Assembly: GCA_034401795.1 (NCBI GenBank)
Contig: CM067372.1
Coordinates: forward strand, 38,630,861 to 38,694,860
DNA from: Chaetoderma sp. LZ-2023a
Lineage: Eukaryota > Mollusca > Caudofoveata > Chaetodermatida > Chaetodermatidae
Direction of reading: 5' to 3'
DNA: 64,000 nucleotides
The notes beneath the pieces were generated by a model, which searched no databases, was not told the origin of the DNA, and worked only from the letters and a program-made list of their open reading frames with translations. The position numbers were made by a program, and so were the translations under genes. Below are positions 1 to 12,800 of the stretch, one piece after another. How positions within the stretch are numbered: position 1 is the stretch's first letter; every line of letters begins with the position of its first letter.

Positions 1-303
1 TGTAATCGCCTCCGTCCGCCTGTCCGTCCATCCATCACGCTATCTCCTCCCAAACTGTTCGGTTGAATTCAACCAGATTGGTATGTGTTACCCATATTAT
101 TCCGCTTTGCAAGACGATATTTTACATTTGGCTCCGCCCCAGGGAGGTGGGGAAGGGGTCAAAAGGTCAAATCACTTGTAACGCAACTCCTCGGAAACCT
201 TTAGACAAAACTCAACCAAATTTGATATGTGAGTTACCCATATGATTGCGGAGTGCATGAGCCCATTTACATTTCGCTCTGCCATGGGGTGTCAAAAGAT
301 CAA
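1..303. repeat. Degenerate ~135-bp tandem repeat, about two units
   Basis: Two diverged units start near 53 and 186. Each carries an 'aaactcaaccaaattt'-like stretch, then 'gttacccatat', then 'catttacatttcgctct'-like sequence and a run ending in 'caaaagrtcaa'. The left edge is cut by the window. No coding signal is seen. Confidence 0.5.
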
Positions 304-1396
304 CTTTTTATGTGCAGAAATTAATTTGACTTTGCCCCCTGGTTTAGGCTTGCACGATTTCGCGATTTAATCAAAAATCATGATTTTCTATGATGTAATT
401 GAAAAAAAAATCGAAAAATCATGAAAAAATTGAGCAGACTAATCAAAACACAAAGCTCTATGGTTAACAAGGTAACAATAGCGAGGTAACACCTTTGTCA
501 TTGAGAAAACCAGCTAGTTACTCTGTCGAATCGCCGTATAATTTTATTTCTTTCGCTGCAGACCCTGAGTCTGTCGTGAAATACCAAGTATATACTTAGT
601 TGCAGAGTGTTAGCCAATAATCACTGAACATAATTCTTTTAAGTTCTTGTAGCAATTTCAGGCGGTGTACTAATTTTAACTTTTTGATTCGGTTGTCATG
701 CCTAGTTAAAGAAAATAACGCAACAGCATTCCAGATTGTTGTATTTTGAACTGTGCGTTCTGTTGACTACTCTTAAATGTAAATCGTACATTCTGAAAGC
801 AACTACAGTGCGCTATAGGACAAGTTTATGCCGTTGCTATCGTAGCTACTCAAAGCTACCATCCTATGTATTTGGATTGTGCAGTAGCTCCCTGGGTACT
901 AATATTAGTGTCTTCGCGCTACTCGTGTAATGACCTAAACTCGTCTTACAAAGGGAGGCTATAAGCGGAAGCCGATACATAATGTGATTTATATTTTTTC
1001 TCGACGAAATTTTATGTCAAATTTTTATGAAATGAACAATGTTTATTAAACTATACGCAATATTTAGGCGGTCCCAATTATTAATTTCACTCCCGTGATG
1101 ATGGATATAAGGTATACATTAAGCATAGGCGTAGGATAGTAAGAATTTGTTGCACGTATTGTGTTCTAATTTTGTGCTATTTTTGTATCATTTATTTCAA
1201 CTTTTTCTAGAAATTCCAAGTCCCAGTTTTCATGACTTGTTTATACTTTTGTGAATGTGGACCTACGATTTAATCGAAAATCCTGATTGGTCAAAGGTTC
1301 AAAGCAGTGAATGTGGGTATTTGCGATGACGCATCATCGACTGAGCAATCTAGTTCTCTACTTGTAATACCTGTTTTATATAATACCTGATTGTAG
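304..1396. other. Intronic sequence upstream of the first visible receptor exon
   Basis: AT-rich with no convincing open frame. It ends in the acceptor 'cctgattgtag' at 1386-1396. The receptor's GS box and transmembrane exons must lie further upstream, outside the window. Confidence 0.5.
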
Positions 1397-1589
1397 GTGC
1401 AAAGAACAATAGCCAAGCAAATCCATTTAAGCAGGAGCATAGGTAAAGGTCGCTACGGTGAAGTGTGGAAAGGTAAATGGCGTGGTGAGAATGTGGCTGT
1501 GAAAATATTCTTCACCACAGAGGAGGATAGCTGGTTCAGAGAGACAGAGCTCTACCAAACTGTTCTGCTTAGACATGACAACATACTCG
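1397..1589 (+). CDS. BMPR1: BMPR1 exon a: kinase N-lobe
   Basis: Acceptor 'ttgtag' precedes GTG, a valine codon inside the protein and not a start. The exon encodes VQRTIAKQI, the Gly-rich loop, the catalytic lysine (VAVKIF) and helix C (WFRETELYQ). It ends after the first base of a glycine codon at donor gtacgt (1590). The split glycine is completed by the next exon. Confidence 0.93.
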
Positions 1590-3789
1590 GTACGTAGCAG
1601 AGTTGTAAGATAAGATTTATTGTACCAAACACAGGCCATGAAATTTGGAAAATCTGCCGAACCTAATAATAGGTTACGGATATTTCTTTCACGTAACCAG
1701 TAGTTCAGGTATGTATCTTTCATTTGCATATACTCATTGGTTGACTACCTAATATTGTACTGTCAGAGATTAATATGTACAGCACAGGTGTTTTCCAGGT
1801 TGTTATTTACATGTACGTTTGTTGTAGTGTATGAGTTAGACTATTTTCCACTTGAAAATAAATCAACAGCTTATTTTCACGTAACCTACTTTTGCACTTT
1901 TTATAACCCGCCAAAAAATTTGACATGGTATTATGTAATGGCGCCGTCTGTCGGGGCCATCTTGAAAATTGGTTTCCGGATGATAACTCCTTTACCGTTT
2001 GTCGGAGCCATCTTGAAAATTGGTTTCCAGATGATAACTCCGTTACCGTTTATCGGATCGCTTTGAAACTTCATGGAGTGGTTGGACTAGGTCTGCGGAA
2101 GAAACCTATCGAAATCGATGATGATGCGAAATCCAAGATGGCCGCCAGCCACAGGCAGCCATCTTGAAAATTGGTTTCAGGATGATAACTCCGTTACCGT
2201 TTATCGTATCACTTTGAAACTTCATAGAGTGGTTGGACTAGGTCTGCGGAAGAAACCTATCGAAATCGATGATGATCTAAAATCCAAGATGGCCGTCAGC
2301 CACCAGTGGTCATCTTGAAAATTGGTTTCCAGATGATAACTCCGTTATCGTTTATCGGATCGCTATGAAACTTCATAGGGTGGTTGGACTACCTCTGGGG
2401 AAGAAACCTTTCGAGATTGACAATGATCCAAAATGGCCACCAGTGGCCATCTTGAAAATTGGTTTCCAGATGATAACTCCGTTACCGTTTATCGGATCGC
2501 TTTGAAGCTTCATAGAGTGGTTGGACTAAGTCTAAGGAAGAAACCTATCAAAATCGACAATGATCTGAAATCCAAGATGGCCACCAGCCACCGGTGGTCA
2601 TCTTGAAAATTGGTTTCCAGATGATAACTCCATTATCATTTATCGGATCGTTGTGAGATTTCATAGGGTGGTTCGACTACCTCTTGGGAAGAAACCTATC
2701 AAGATTGGCAATACTACGAACTCCAAGATGGCTGCAAGCCACCGGTGGCCATCTTGAAAATTGGGTTCTAAATGATGTCTGTTTTTTCGATCCCTTTGAA
2801 CTTCATAGGGTGGTTGGACTAGGTGTGGAGAAGAAACCTATCAAAATTGACGATGATCCAAACTCCAAGATGGCCGCCAGCCATGGGCTGCCATCTTGAA
2901 AGTTGGTTTCTGGATTTCATTTATTGGATCACTTCCTATGGTCGTTGGAATATGTCTGGTGAAGAAACTTATCAAAATTTACGATAATCCGAAGTCTAAT
3001 ATGGCTGCCAGTCAGCAGCAGCCATCTTGAAAATTGGTTTCCGGATGATACCTCCTTGACCGTTTAGCGGATCGCTTTGACACTTCATAAGGATGACTGG
3101 TTTGATGGGGCTGTGGAAGAAATAAATATTTTCTGATAGCTCTCATTCATTGGTTTGTCATCATGGCAGGGTATTATGCGTCAATTGCGGAGCTCTTGTT
3201 GGGATAGTATTTTTCGATTGATTTTGCGTAACCAACATAGGAAATATTGATTTGGTTATACCAAATTCCGAGGTCTGCTGAAACACAATCCGATTATAGT
3301 ACACTCAACAATATTGTTTAACCATATACTTGTTATTATTGGTCAAGAAAATATTTGTTTAGTAAATGTCCATTGGCAGGCTAAGACAAGACTGTTTTTT
3401 AAATTTACCATTGGAATGACTCGCTTGTTTATCCGGCTTCTTTATCATTGTACACTCACCGATAAAGTTTAACCCTGTACTGTCTGTGTGTGTGTGTGCG
3501 TGTGCGTGCGTGCGTGTGATTCATATATATATTAATTGTATTTTCTAACTTTATTTTAAATAATTAGTAGTAAAGTTTTACTTGCGTCATGTTGACATAA
3601 TAACATGAACAACATCGACTCATTTACTTCTCCAAAGTGTCAGCCGCCATCACACCGCTATATCGTCTTAAGCTAGGATTGCATTAACGTGTATGCATAT
3701 CCCTATGCCTATGCGTATCCGAATGAGTGATTCCATTTGTATGTATGCGTATGCGTATCCGAAAGTAGAGTTTTTATTCAATCAATTGG

Positions 3790-3847
<58 letters not shown>

Positions 3848-6800
3848 TGAATATGTTCTAAAATAGTTTATCAGTCTTTCAGTGAGTTTCACATTCCAGC
3901 GTGCTTACTATGAATTTAACTTATATATTGGAACACATGTACAGAATAATAGTGCCGATTTGGGGAAAGCCCATGAATGACGTAATGAAAACGTCATTTT
4001 CAAGGAAACCCACATCCGAATGGTGTCTATCCGAATGAAATCGCTACATGTAGCGATCGGATTCGGATACTGACAGGTTTTGCATATGCATATGGACATA
4101 TGGAATCATACTATCTATTTGTAATGGGAGCGAAAAGAAATTTGGATACGCATACGCGTTAATGGAATCCTAGCTTTACACACTGGCAGATTTCTGGGTA
4201 GTGATGAGTTCCAGCTATAACAAGAGCAAATGTAAACTGTTTAAAACATTAACAGCATCCATATAAAAATGAGAGATAAAAGCTTAACCCTTTAACACTC
4301 AAATTTATTAAAGAAAATTTCAAATTTTCTCATAGAAAATGTCCATTTGCAGACCGAGAGAAGATTGTTTTTAAAAATTTACCACTGGAATGACTGGCTT
4401 GGTTATCGAGCCAGTCATTTCAGTGGTAAATTTTCAAAAATAGTCTCCTCTGCAAATGGACATTTCTCAAGACTACTGCAGAAGCTGTTTTTGGCTGATA
4501 CGAGTGTTAGGGGGTTAATGTAGTGAATAGTCTCTCAAAGAGTCAAACTCATTGCTATTTGATATGAAATGTATCCTACTTGTTTACTAAGGTCTCATCT
4601 GGCCATCGCTAGACCGAGTTCCTGATGAGACCTTACTAAGCGTGTGTTAGATGAATGGAGAGCCCGGTGTATGTGTTAATTCTGTCTATGTTACTTTTGC
4701 AGGTTTTATAGCTGCTGACATCAAAGGTACCGGTTCTTGGACACAACTGCTTCTTATCACAGACTATCATGATCTCGGATCTTTATATGACTATTTAAAT
4801 GAAAATATGCTGGACAAGAATGAAATGTTGCAATTATGTCACACGGCATCGTGTGGTTTGTCACATCTTCACACGGAGATATTCGGAACACGAGGTAACG
4901 TTCGTGCTTTATCAGACAGACAACACACGGGGTGTTAGTGAGAGTTAACTCGTTAACACACAAATTTGTTCATGTCAGAAAATGTAAATGGGCAAACCTA
5001 GAGAATTTTTTTTTAATTTACGACGGTTATTGAGCCAGTCATTCCAGTGGTAAACGTTCATAAATAATCTTCACTTAGTCTGCAAATGAGCATCTTAAGA
5101 CCAGTGCAGAAGCTGTTTTTAGCCGATGAGTGTGAAAGGGTTAAAATAATGAACTACATTATATATTACACTTATTAGCTACCGTATTTCATTTCTGCAC
5201 AACAAAGCACTGCACTATTTCTCTGTACTGACTGAATGTATTATAAACCAGAAGTGTGTTGTTTTAGCAATCATTCACTAACCTTGTCCATACAGTTGGT
5301 TAACTATAACATGGTTTAGTGAACTTGTCTTATAGTAATTCTTTTTTTTTCTTCTTTTTTTTTAGGCAAACCTGCTATGGCTCACCGAGACATCAAAAGT
5401 AAAAATATTCTGGTTAAGCGACCAGGGGTGACGTGTATAGCTGATCTCGGACTGGCTGTGAAATATAACAGGTACAGAGATTATCATCACGGCAGTCTTC
5501 TCGGATGGGACTTTAAACTGAGGTCCCGTCACACAGTGCCCATCACTGTGTGAACGTGAGCTAGGGTTAGGTAGGCAAGAAATTTCGGCATAGTCAAAGT
5601 AAACCGGATGCTGAATGGATCCCTCCTCGGATGGAACCACGCAACATACGGATTACAAAACCAAAACCAAATTGCTAGAATTAGAATCTTTCGGAATTTT
5701 CGAGGGGACTATGGAGGGATGTAACCCGGATGACTGACCGAGTTCGTCCTCGGACGGACACAGTCACCATACGGGCTACCTAACCAATCAAAATCAAACA
5801 AGTGCGCGCTGGTGCCTGCTCGGATGATGGCCAGAAGACCAAATGGGTCCCAGGACCCGAAAGACCCCACACCCCAACCTCCCCACTCCCCCCAAAGGGG
5901 CCGGGAGGTCTCTGACCTAAAGCCCCCCCCCCTTGGGTGCATCAGGTCATAAGACCGTACGCACCTCCCCCGACCCAACACCTACCCCATCCCTTACCCA
6001 CCCCTGTTAGGTCCAGGTTAGGCCATCCCCATTACACACGCCCAAGCATGAGGAGCAACAAAAAAAAAGCCATGGAAAAGAACAGCAACATGAGACAAAA
6101 TCGAGAGACAACGATCAACACACACACACACACACACACACACAGAGAGAGACACAAGCTAATGCACAAACCGACGTCACAAGAATTCACAAGAATTCAA
6201 CAGAAACCATAAAGGCCAGGCGTGAGTCTAGACCCTAGCATTGGGAACTGGCATATAAACGCCTCAAATATTACAACACACACCACACACACACTATCAT
6301 CACGGCAATAAGATTTTAACCTTCAAATTTGTTCAAGAAAAATTTTAATTTCTCAAAGAAAATGCCAATTTGCAGACCAAGAGAAAACAATTTTTGAAAA
6401 TTTACCACTTGAATGACTGTCTCGGTTATCGAGCCAATCATTGCAGTGGGAAATTTTCTAAAATACTCTTCTCTTGGTCTACACATGGACATTTCTCATG
6501 ACCATGGCAGAATCTGTTTTGGACGGTTTGAGTGTTAAACAGTAACTTTATTAGTGAAAGTTCAGGCTTAATGCGTTCTTCCATGAAACCTCCGTTTCAA
6601 GACGATTTAAAAAAGAATTCAACTAGAGACTGTCGCTAGTTTATGCAATAAGGCAGACCCGCCAACTAGAGTAGCTCAACGCGATCTTGTGTGGCAAGGG
6701 AGACAACTCTTAACTAGTGTAGCTCCCCTAAAGGGACACAACTCTTGTACAGTCCAGTAAGTTCATTTCAAATTAGTTTCAAAATATTCAGCAGGTTTCC

Positions 6801-9800
6801 CTATATAGTTGTATAGTTGATAATCTGAGCCAGTCATTCCAGTGATAAATTAAGAAAGACTTCCCCTTGGTCTGCAAATGGACATTTTCTATGATAGAAA
6901 TTCAATTTTCGTGAACAGATTTTAGTGTTAAAGTTTTAATGGTCAAGCTTGGTCAAGAAGAGGCGAGGAGAAGCCTATTTTAAGCAAACAATTGTTGAGA
7001 CAGTTATTCCAGTGATAAATTTTCAAAAATCCTTTCTTGGCCTGCAAATGGATATTAGAAAAAAGGCTGAATGTGTTGACCATGAGAGGGTTAACGCACT
7101 AATAAAACTTGTTTTTCTTTGCAGTGATGCCAATGAAGTTGATATCGCGCCAAACACGCGGCAGGGAACCAAACGTTACATGGCTCCCGAGGTGCTAGAT
7201 GAGACGATCAATACGTCACACTTTGATTGCTACAAGCAGGCTGATATGTATTCATTTGGACTTGTACTTTGGGAGATTTCACGCAGGTGTATTATACAAG
7301 GTGAGACTTCATCTATTATGCTTATATATCGTGTCACTGGACATTTGTCCTCTCATGATTAAAACCTTACATGTTAACACTTTAATGGTCAAGCCGGCCA
7401 AAACCGGCCTCTACTGTGGAATGTCCATTTACAGGTCAAGAGAATACAAATTTTTTTTTTTTTCCTGTCATTCCAGTGATACATTTTTAAAAATTGTATT
7501 CTTTTGACCTGTAAATGGACATTTAATAAGCAGATATTTAGATTTTCTTGACCAAATTTCACCATTAAAGGGTTAAGTAGATGAGTGTCAAGCCCTCGTG
7601 TTTTGCTTGTTTCGTTTTTATTTTATTTATGTATCCTGGAAATGTTACATTTGTACTCTACTGTACTTGAAAATGCTTAGACATATTCTGTTCAAATTTA
7701 GTACATGTGTACTGTGTGTGAGAACCTAAGTTATGATTGTGTTTCAGTCAAATCTGGAGTAGGGTCTGATTCAGTGCCATAATTTCATTCTTCATTGTTT
7801 AATTTAAGATGCCGCACAGAGCATGGTCATTATGCGATAGTGCTCATCATCTGTCTGTCTGTCTATCGATTTATCTGATTCTTTTTCGCATTTATATTAG
7901 GGAGTGATGCGGTGCCATGATTTCATTTCGGCGAAATCGATCCATATAAGCTAGACTTATCTCCCCTGAAAACCATAAGATTTATTAAAGATGTTCTTGT
8001 CGGGTTCAGATCTCGATTCTTTTTTCAAGGGATATATTATGAGGAAACGCAATATATTGATTTAATTTCACTTAAATTCATCTGTATTGACCAGTGTTAG
8101 CGGCCCGAAAAGCAATAAAATTTATAAATAATTTGTTGTCTGGTCAAGATCCCCACGATTTTTTAGCCTACACCTGTAATTAATTTTAAGCAAATATATT
8201 GTTGGAATCGCAGTGGCATGATTTCATTTCAACAAAATCTGTCCAGATCTGCCTAATTCTGGCAAAGTAACTCAGAAAAATGTTTAATTCATCAAAATGT
8301 TCTTGTCTGGTCCAGATCTTGAAGTGGTTGAAAGCTAATCAAAAATCTGTTTCAATGGATATATAATTGGAGAAGCAGGGGCATGATTTGCTTTGTGGTG
8401 ATCCATCCATATCTACCAGAGTAATCTCCCCTGACACAATCACAAACTAAATTCACATTTATCTTTACCATTCCGCCAATGTGTGAATTTTGTGGACATA
8501 GATCGTTTCACTAAAACTCTTCTTCTAAAGTATGGTCTTTTCCCGTTAATGATATGTCAACTCTCGGTGTGTGCAATGTTTGTGTCCGGTGAAATATACC
8601 ATCTTCTTATGGCTCTTGTTTTTGTATAGGTATTGTGGAGGAATATCAGATTCCTTATTATGACTGCGTACCCAGTGACCCAAGTTTTGATGACATGAAA
8701 AAAGCAGTTTGTCTTGATAGACGTCGACCAGAGATCCCTAATAGATGGAGTGGAGATGAGGTGAGTTAGAGTAAAGGGATTGTAAGGCCTTATAAATATT
8801 ATCAATATTATTATTATCTCCACTCAGGATTTGATACTTTCACAGCTGGTTTGAGATTTAAAGGCGTCATTAAGACACTCTTAATATTTGTGATTTTTAT
8901 CGGCACCGAGAAATTATTAATGAGGTTGTAATTATGTTATGCTATTGTTTGCATGATGCAATTCACCTTTCCAGAGTGTCCATCCATCATCTTACCGCGT
9001 ATAATGTCATAATCATCTCAGTGCGTGTATGATGACATCACAATCATTACGTCACAAAGAATTCCATATAGACTGTCACCAAATCTCAAATACTCCGACA
9101 CGTTGTATGAATTGTATGTCTTTGTAATTCTTTGCTATTGAAGAAACATGCTGTTGAATATTTTGAAACTAATTTGACTGGGTGCTGTTGAGGCAGCAAC
9201 AGCACCCAGTCAAATTAGTTTCACACTCAGTCAAATTAGTTTCAAAACATTCAAAATCTTAACTGTAGTTTTCTTGAGATCGATAGTCAGGGAGTTCAGA
9301 GATCGATCGATCCGAACACGAGCGAGGTGTGGGTGAAGCTTAGCTAGAGATGGGCGGGGCATAGCTAAAAATGGAAAGGTCCATTACCATTCAAGACTTC
9401 ACTGTTGTGTGCAGCAGGTGCGACCCTTTGCTGCCGATAATGGTCCAGGCCACCTTGCTTACTCCAGACTGTATTGGCCCAGGCCACCCCATATACTTTA
9501 CCAATGGTAATGATAACAAAATCTTTCCTGGAAGAGTGCTCTCCCCTTAGTCGCTAGCCATCTGTTATGCAGGCATATTTGTGTGGTGAAAGATGCGTTG
9601 ACATTATTTTAAGACGTTTGGCACGTTGGCCATCCGCCAGATGAAGTAATATCGCAAAAAATCATCACAGGGCATATGGAGATTTAATTTATAATTACAT
9701 AGCATTGTCAGATATGCCCTTGGTAAAGTATGTGCCGTTGCACTCTGGAATGAGACGTAATTTCATTTATTTCACCAAAGATTTTCATGATTTTCTGAAA

Positions 9801-12800
9801 AATGCCAAATTTATGGAAAGTTTTGAAAATTAATTTAGTCCACACAGAACATTGCATAAATATATTCAGGCTTAAAAGCGTTAATGGTCATGGCGCCTAA
9901 AATTGTGTAAACCTGTGGTTGTTATTACACCACAAAAACATCCATTACCGTTCAATCACTACTTGCTAAATCAAATATCTGCATTTAGCTATCAGAATAA
10001 AGTTTTTATTCTTGCCTATACACTCCCTAATGCCTATACCATCACCATGTAGACCCTCCACCAGGCTTTTGGTAGAGGGACCCCCTGCATTAGCCTTACA
10101 ATAGACTGGCACCAGTCTATACTCACTCCTTGGTGACGCTTGTCACTAAGCACGCTCGCGCATGCGCAGTAGGTCCCACTTGTGAAAACTGAAGCACTTT
10201 TCAAATATTCTGCTAGCTATACAGTACTGTCAGCTATCAAATCGATATAAAAGTTTTAGCTTGCTAACTAGAAATTTTCCAGTTATCACGAGTTGACTCG
10301 GGAATGCCTACCATGAAGTCTGTTCTTCCTAAGTTATGTTTAACTTATATATCATGGTGTTTTAGAGGTGTTTGTAACTCTAACGTTTGGAGTTACCAGT
10401 TTTCGTGTCACTACTCCCGTTTTCGAGGTTAGAGTAACCATGCCTATTATATACCATCAAGAGATAACCATGTAGTAATAATAATAGCCAGTACCACTCC
10501 TAGTAACGTAGGTCCTAGTGCTCTCAAACATATATCAGAATCTTTACTGATTCTTTCTTCAAACACTTTATTTAAATAGGCCAAGGCGTAGCGTCTGTGA
10601 TATCTCAGGTTTGCTTAAAGCTAGTTGCTTTATTTCGCATCATTTCTTATTTTTTATAGGAAGTGTCAGTATCTTCTGAGAAAATAAAGTGTACGTCGAA
10701 TAAGTGTGATCGGGTTCACGCTAAGGATTATACGGGGCATGTTTGCCTGAGGTGTACCACCTGCACCCCTTTAAAAATGTGTGGAGTGTGCAAGGGTTGG
10801 CCATTGGTCGTATCTAAAGCGTTTTTTAAGGATTTCGTGGTTAAGCCTGCATTGCCCTCAAGTCGCTCTCCCTCCGTTGTTGAAGGTCCTAAAGCAGTAA
10901 CATCTGCTTCCACCTCTATTAATACGTCGGGTTCAGCAAAGGAGGGGGGCAGCTCCTCTATCACAGATCCGGTTATGGCATTATTCGCCAGATTTGAATC
11001 CTTCGCAAATGTATTGACGAAATCTTTAGACGAGCGTATTACATCTGCTATTAAGGCCGCTAAAGAGGAGTCATCAGACTCCGAATTTAGCCCTCAGTCG
11101 CGATCTCGTAAATGGGGAAAGCCGGTTTCCTTAACATCAAGACAACAAATCAAGTCTCCCAAAGGAAAGTCCGGCGAGACAAGAAAGAAACCTGGTAAGG
11201 CATCCTCCGGTAGGAGCCAGGTCAAAGACCATGTTAGACTTGAGGACCAGCTTAAGTCTCAAGCGGTGGTATTGGGGGCGGAAGCTTCCGATGTGTCACC
11301 TCAAGCTAAGGTCCGGTTCACAGTGATTCCAATTGCAAGGAAGGTGGTAAGATCGCCGATCGCCTCTAAGGAAGCACCCGTCTATGCTCCTGGCTTGTCC
11401 GGGCAAGCGGGTTTGCTGTCCGGAATGTCTTCTGGTTTTACCGGGCATCCGGAAATGAGCACCGTTATTGTTTCTGGCTTGGCTGAACATCCGGTGACTC
11501 ATGAGAATATGGCTTATGCGTCAACATCCGTTTCCGGTTCTTCAGTATCCGGCTATAGAGTTTCCGGTTCCGGGAGGAACAATGTAGTTCCGGGTCTGTT
11601 GGACCCGGCGGTGCATCATATGGCGTCTTCCGTTTCCGGTTCGTCGACTTCCGCTTCCGGTAGTAGTGCTGCTACTTCCGGTAGGAAGAATGGGCATCCG
11701 GGTCTGTTGGACCCGTCTATGCACCGTTCAGTGTCCGGATTGTCAGGCTCTTCTTCCGGTAGTAGTGTGACTACTTCCGGTGGGAATTATGCTTATCCGA
11801 GTCAGTTGGATCCGTTGTTGCATACATCCTCCTTTTCCGGCCCAGTTTTGGTTAGTTCCGGTTCCGGCGGTGGTGTAGACACTTCCGGTCCAACTTATGC
11901 ATGTCCGGGTCGTTTTGACCCGTCCTTGCAAGCGACTTCCGGTTCCGTTTCGGGGTTTCCTATTTCCGCTTCTGGTGACAGTTTTTCTACTTCCGGATTA
12001 GGAGATATGAAGCGTTCTATTTCCGGTCTCGGTGTTTCAGTCCCGACGGGAACTTCTGTTTATGCATCAAGTTATGAGCTGCCGAATAACTCAGATTCCC
12101 AGTCCAGTAATAGGTCTGTTAATTCCGATTCTAGTTATTTTTGCGCCGGTCCTCCCGTTTTTGATAGACATTATTCTGATCGTTCTTCTAGTGCTCAGTC
12201 TGTTTCGGCGTCAGATTCTGGTCAGCATTCCTTTCGTGAGGTAGTATCTCTCTCTCGTTCTTCATCTCCTTCCTTGTTCTCTCAAGCAGGTTCTCAGAAG
12301 AGTAGTAGTCATCCGTCCTCTTCGTCTGTATCTGGCTTGTCTGCTAGGGATTTTTCGTCTTCTCATGTTTCTAATTCGTCTTCTCTTTTTCATCCATCAT
12401 CTATATCTCCGCCTCCAGGTTTTCTTCATATTCCGGCTTCCCTTCAGCAGAATTATTCTGCGCAGTCTCACATACCTTCTTCTTCTGATCCGTCTGTTCC
12501 TACTTTGCCTTCTTATTCTTCATCTTCTCCGGAGTTTGATCATTCGGATCCTATTGTTTCGGTCGTTCTGTCTCCAGAATTAGAGTTCCAGATAGTTGAT
12601 TCGGGTTTAGATTTTTCCTTGTTTTCAGTAAGCCGCGATTCCTCTCTTCACCGATCTGTTATTTCAGCTAGATTTTCAATTTTGTCCAGATTTTCAGCTA
12701 GTGAGTTGGATCCTTATTTTTTCAGTTCTAGTCAGCCTGAGGCCCGTGTTGCTAGTGCTTATCAGTCTCCATTGACGTTGGACACTCTCTCGGACGCTCC

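Noticed and set aside
1397-1597. GTG as a start codon of a short kinase-like gene
   Set aside because: It is an internal valine codon just after a splice acceptor; the remaining kinase exons follow downstream in correct phase.
1925-2899. Several 66-109-codon frames with a shared HLENWF...DDNS pattern, apparently a repeat protein
   Set aside because: They are the ~145-bp minisatellite read through in register. Units contain stops in most copies and indels break the frame; the same frames recur at 36783-37076 for the same reason.
5937-6212. 91-codon frame with a Thr-His run
   Set aside because: Lies in the LINE 3' tail and runs through a CA repeat; no codon or domain signal.
12032-12583. Two hydrophobic ~70-codon frames inside DIRS ORF1
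   Set aside because: Frame-shifted shadows of Ser-rich codons (TCT/TTC read as Leu/Ile/Phe).
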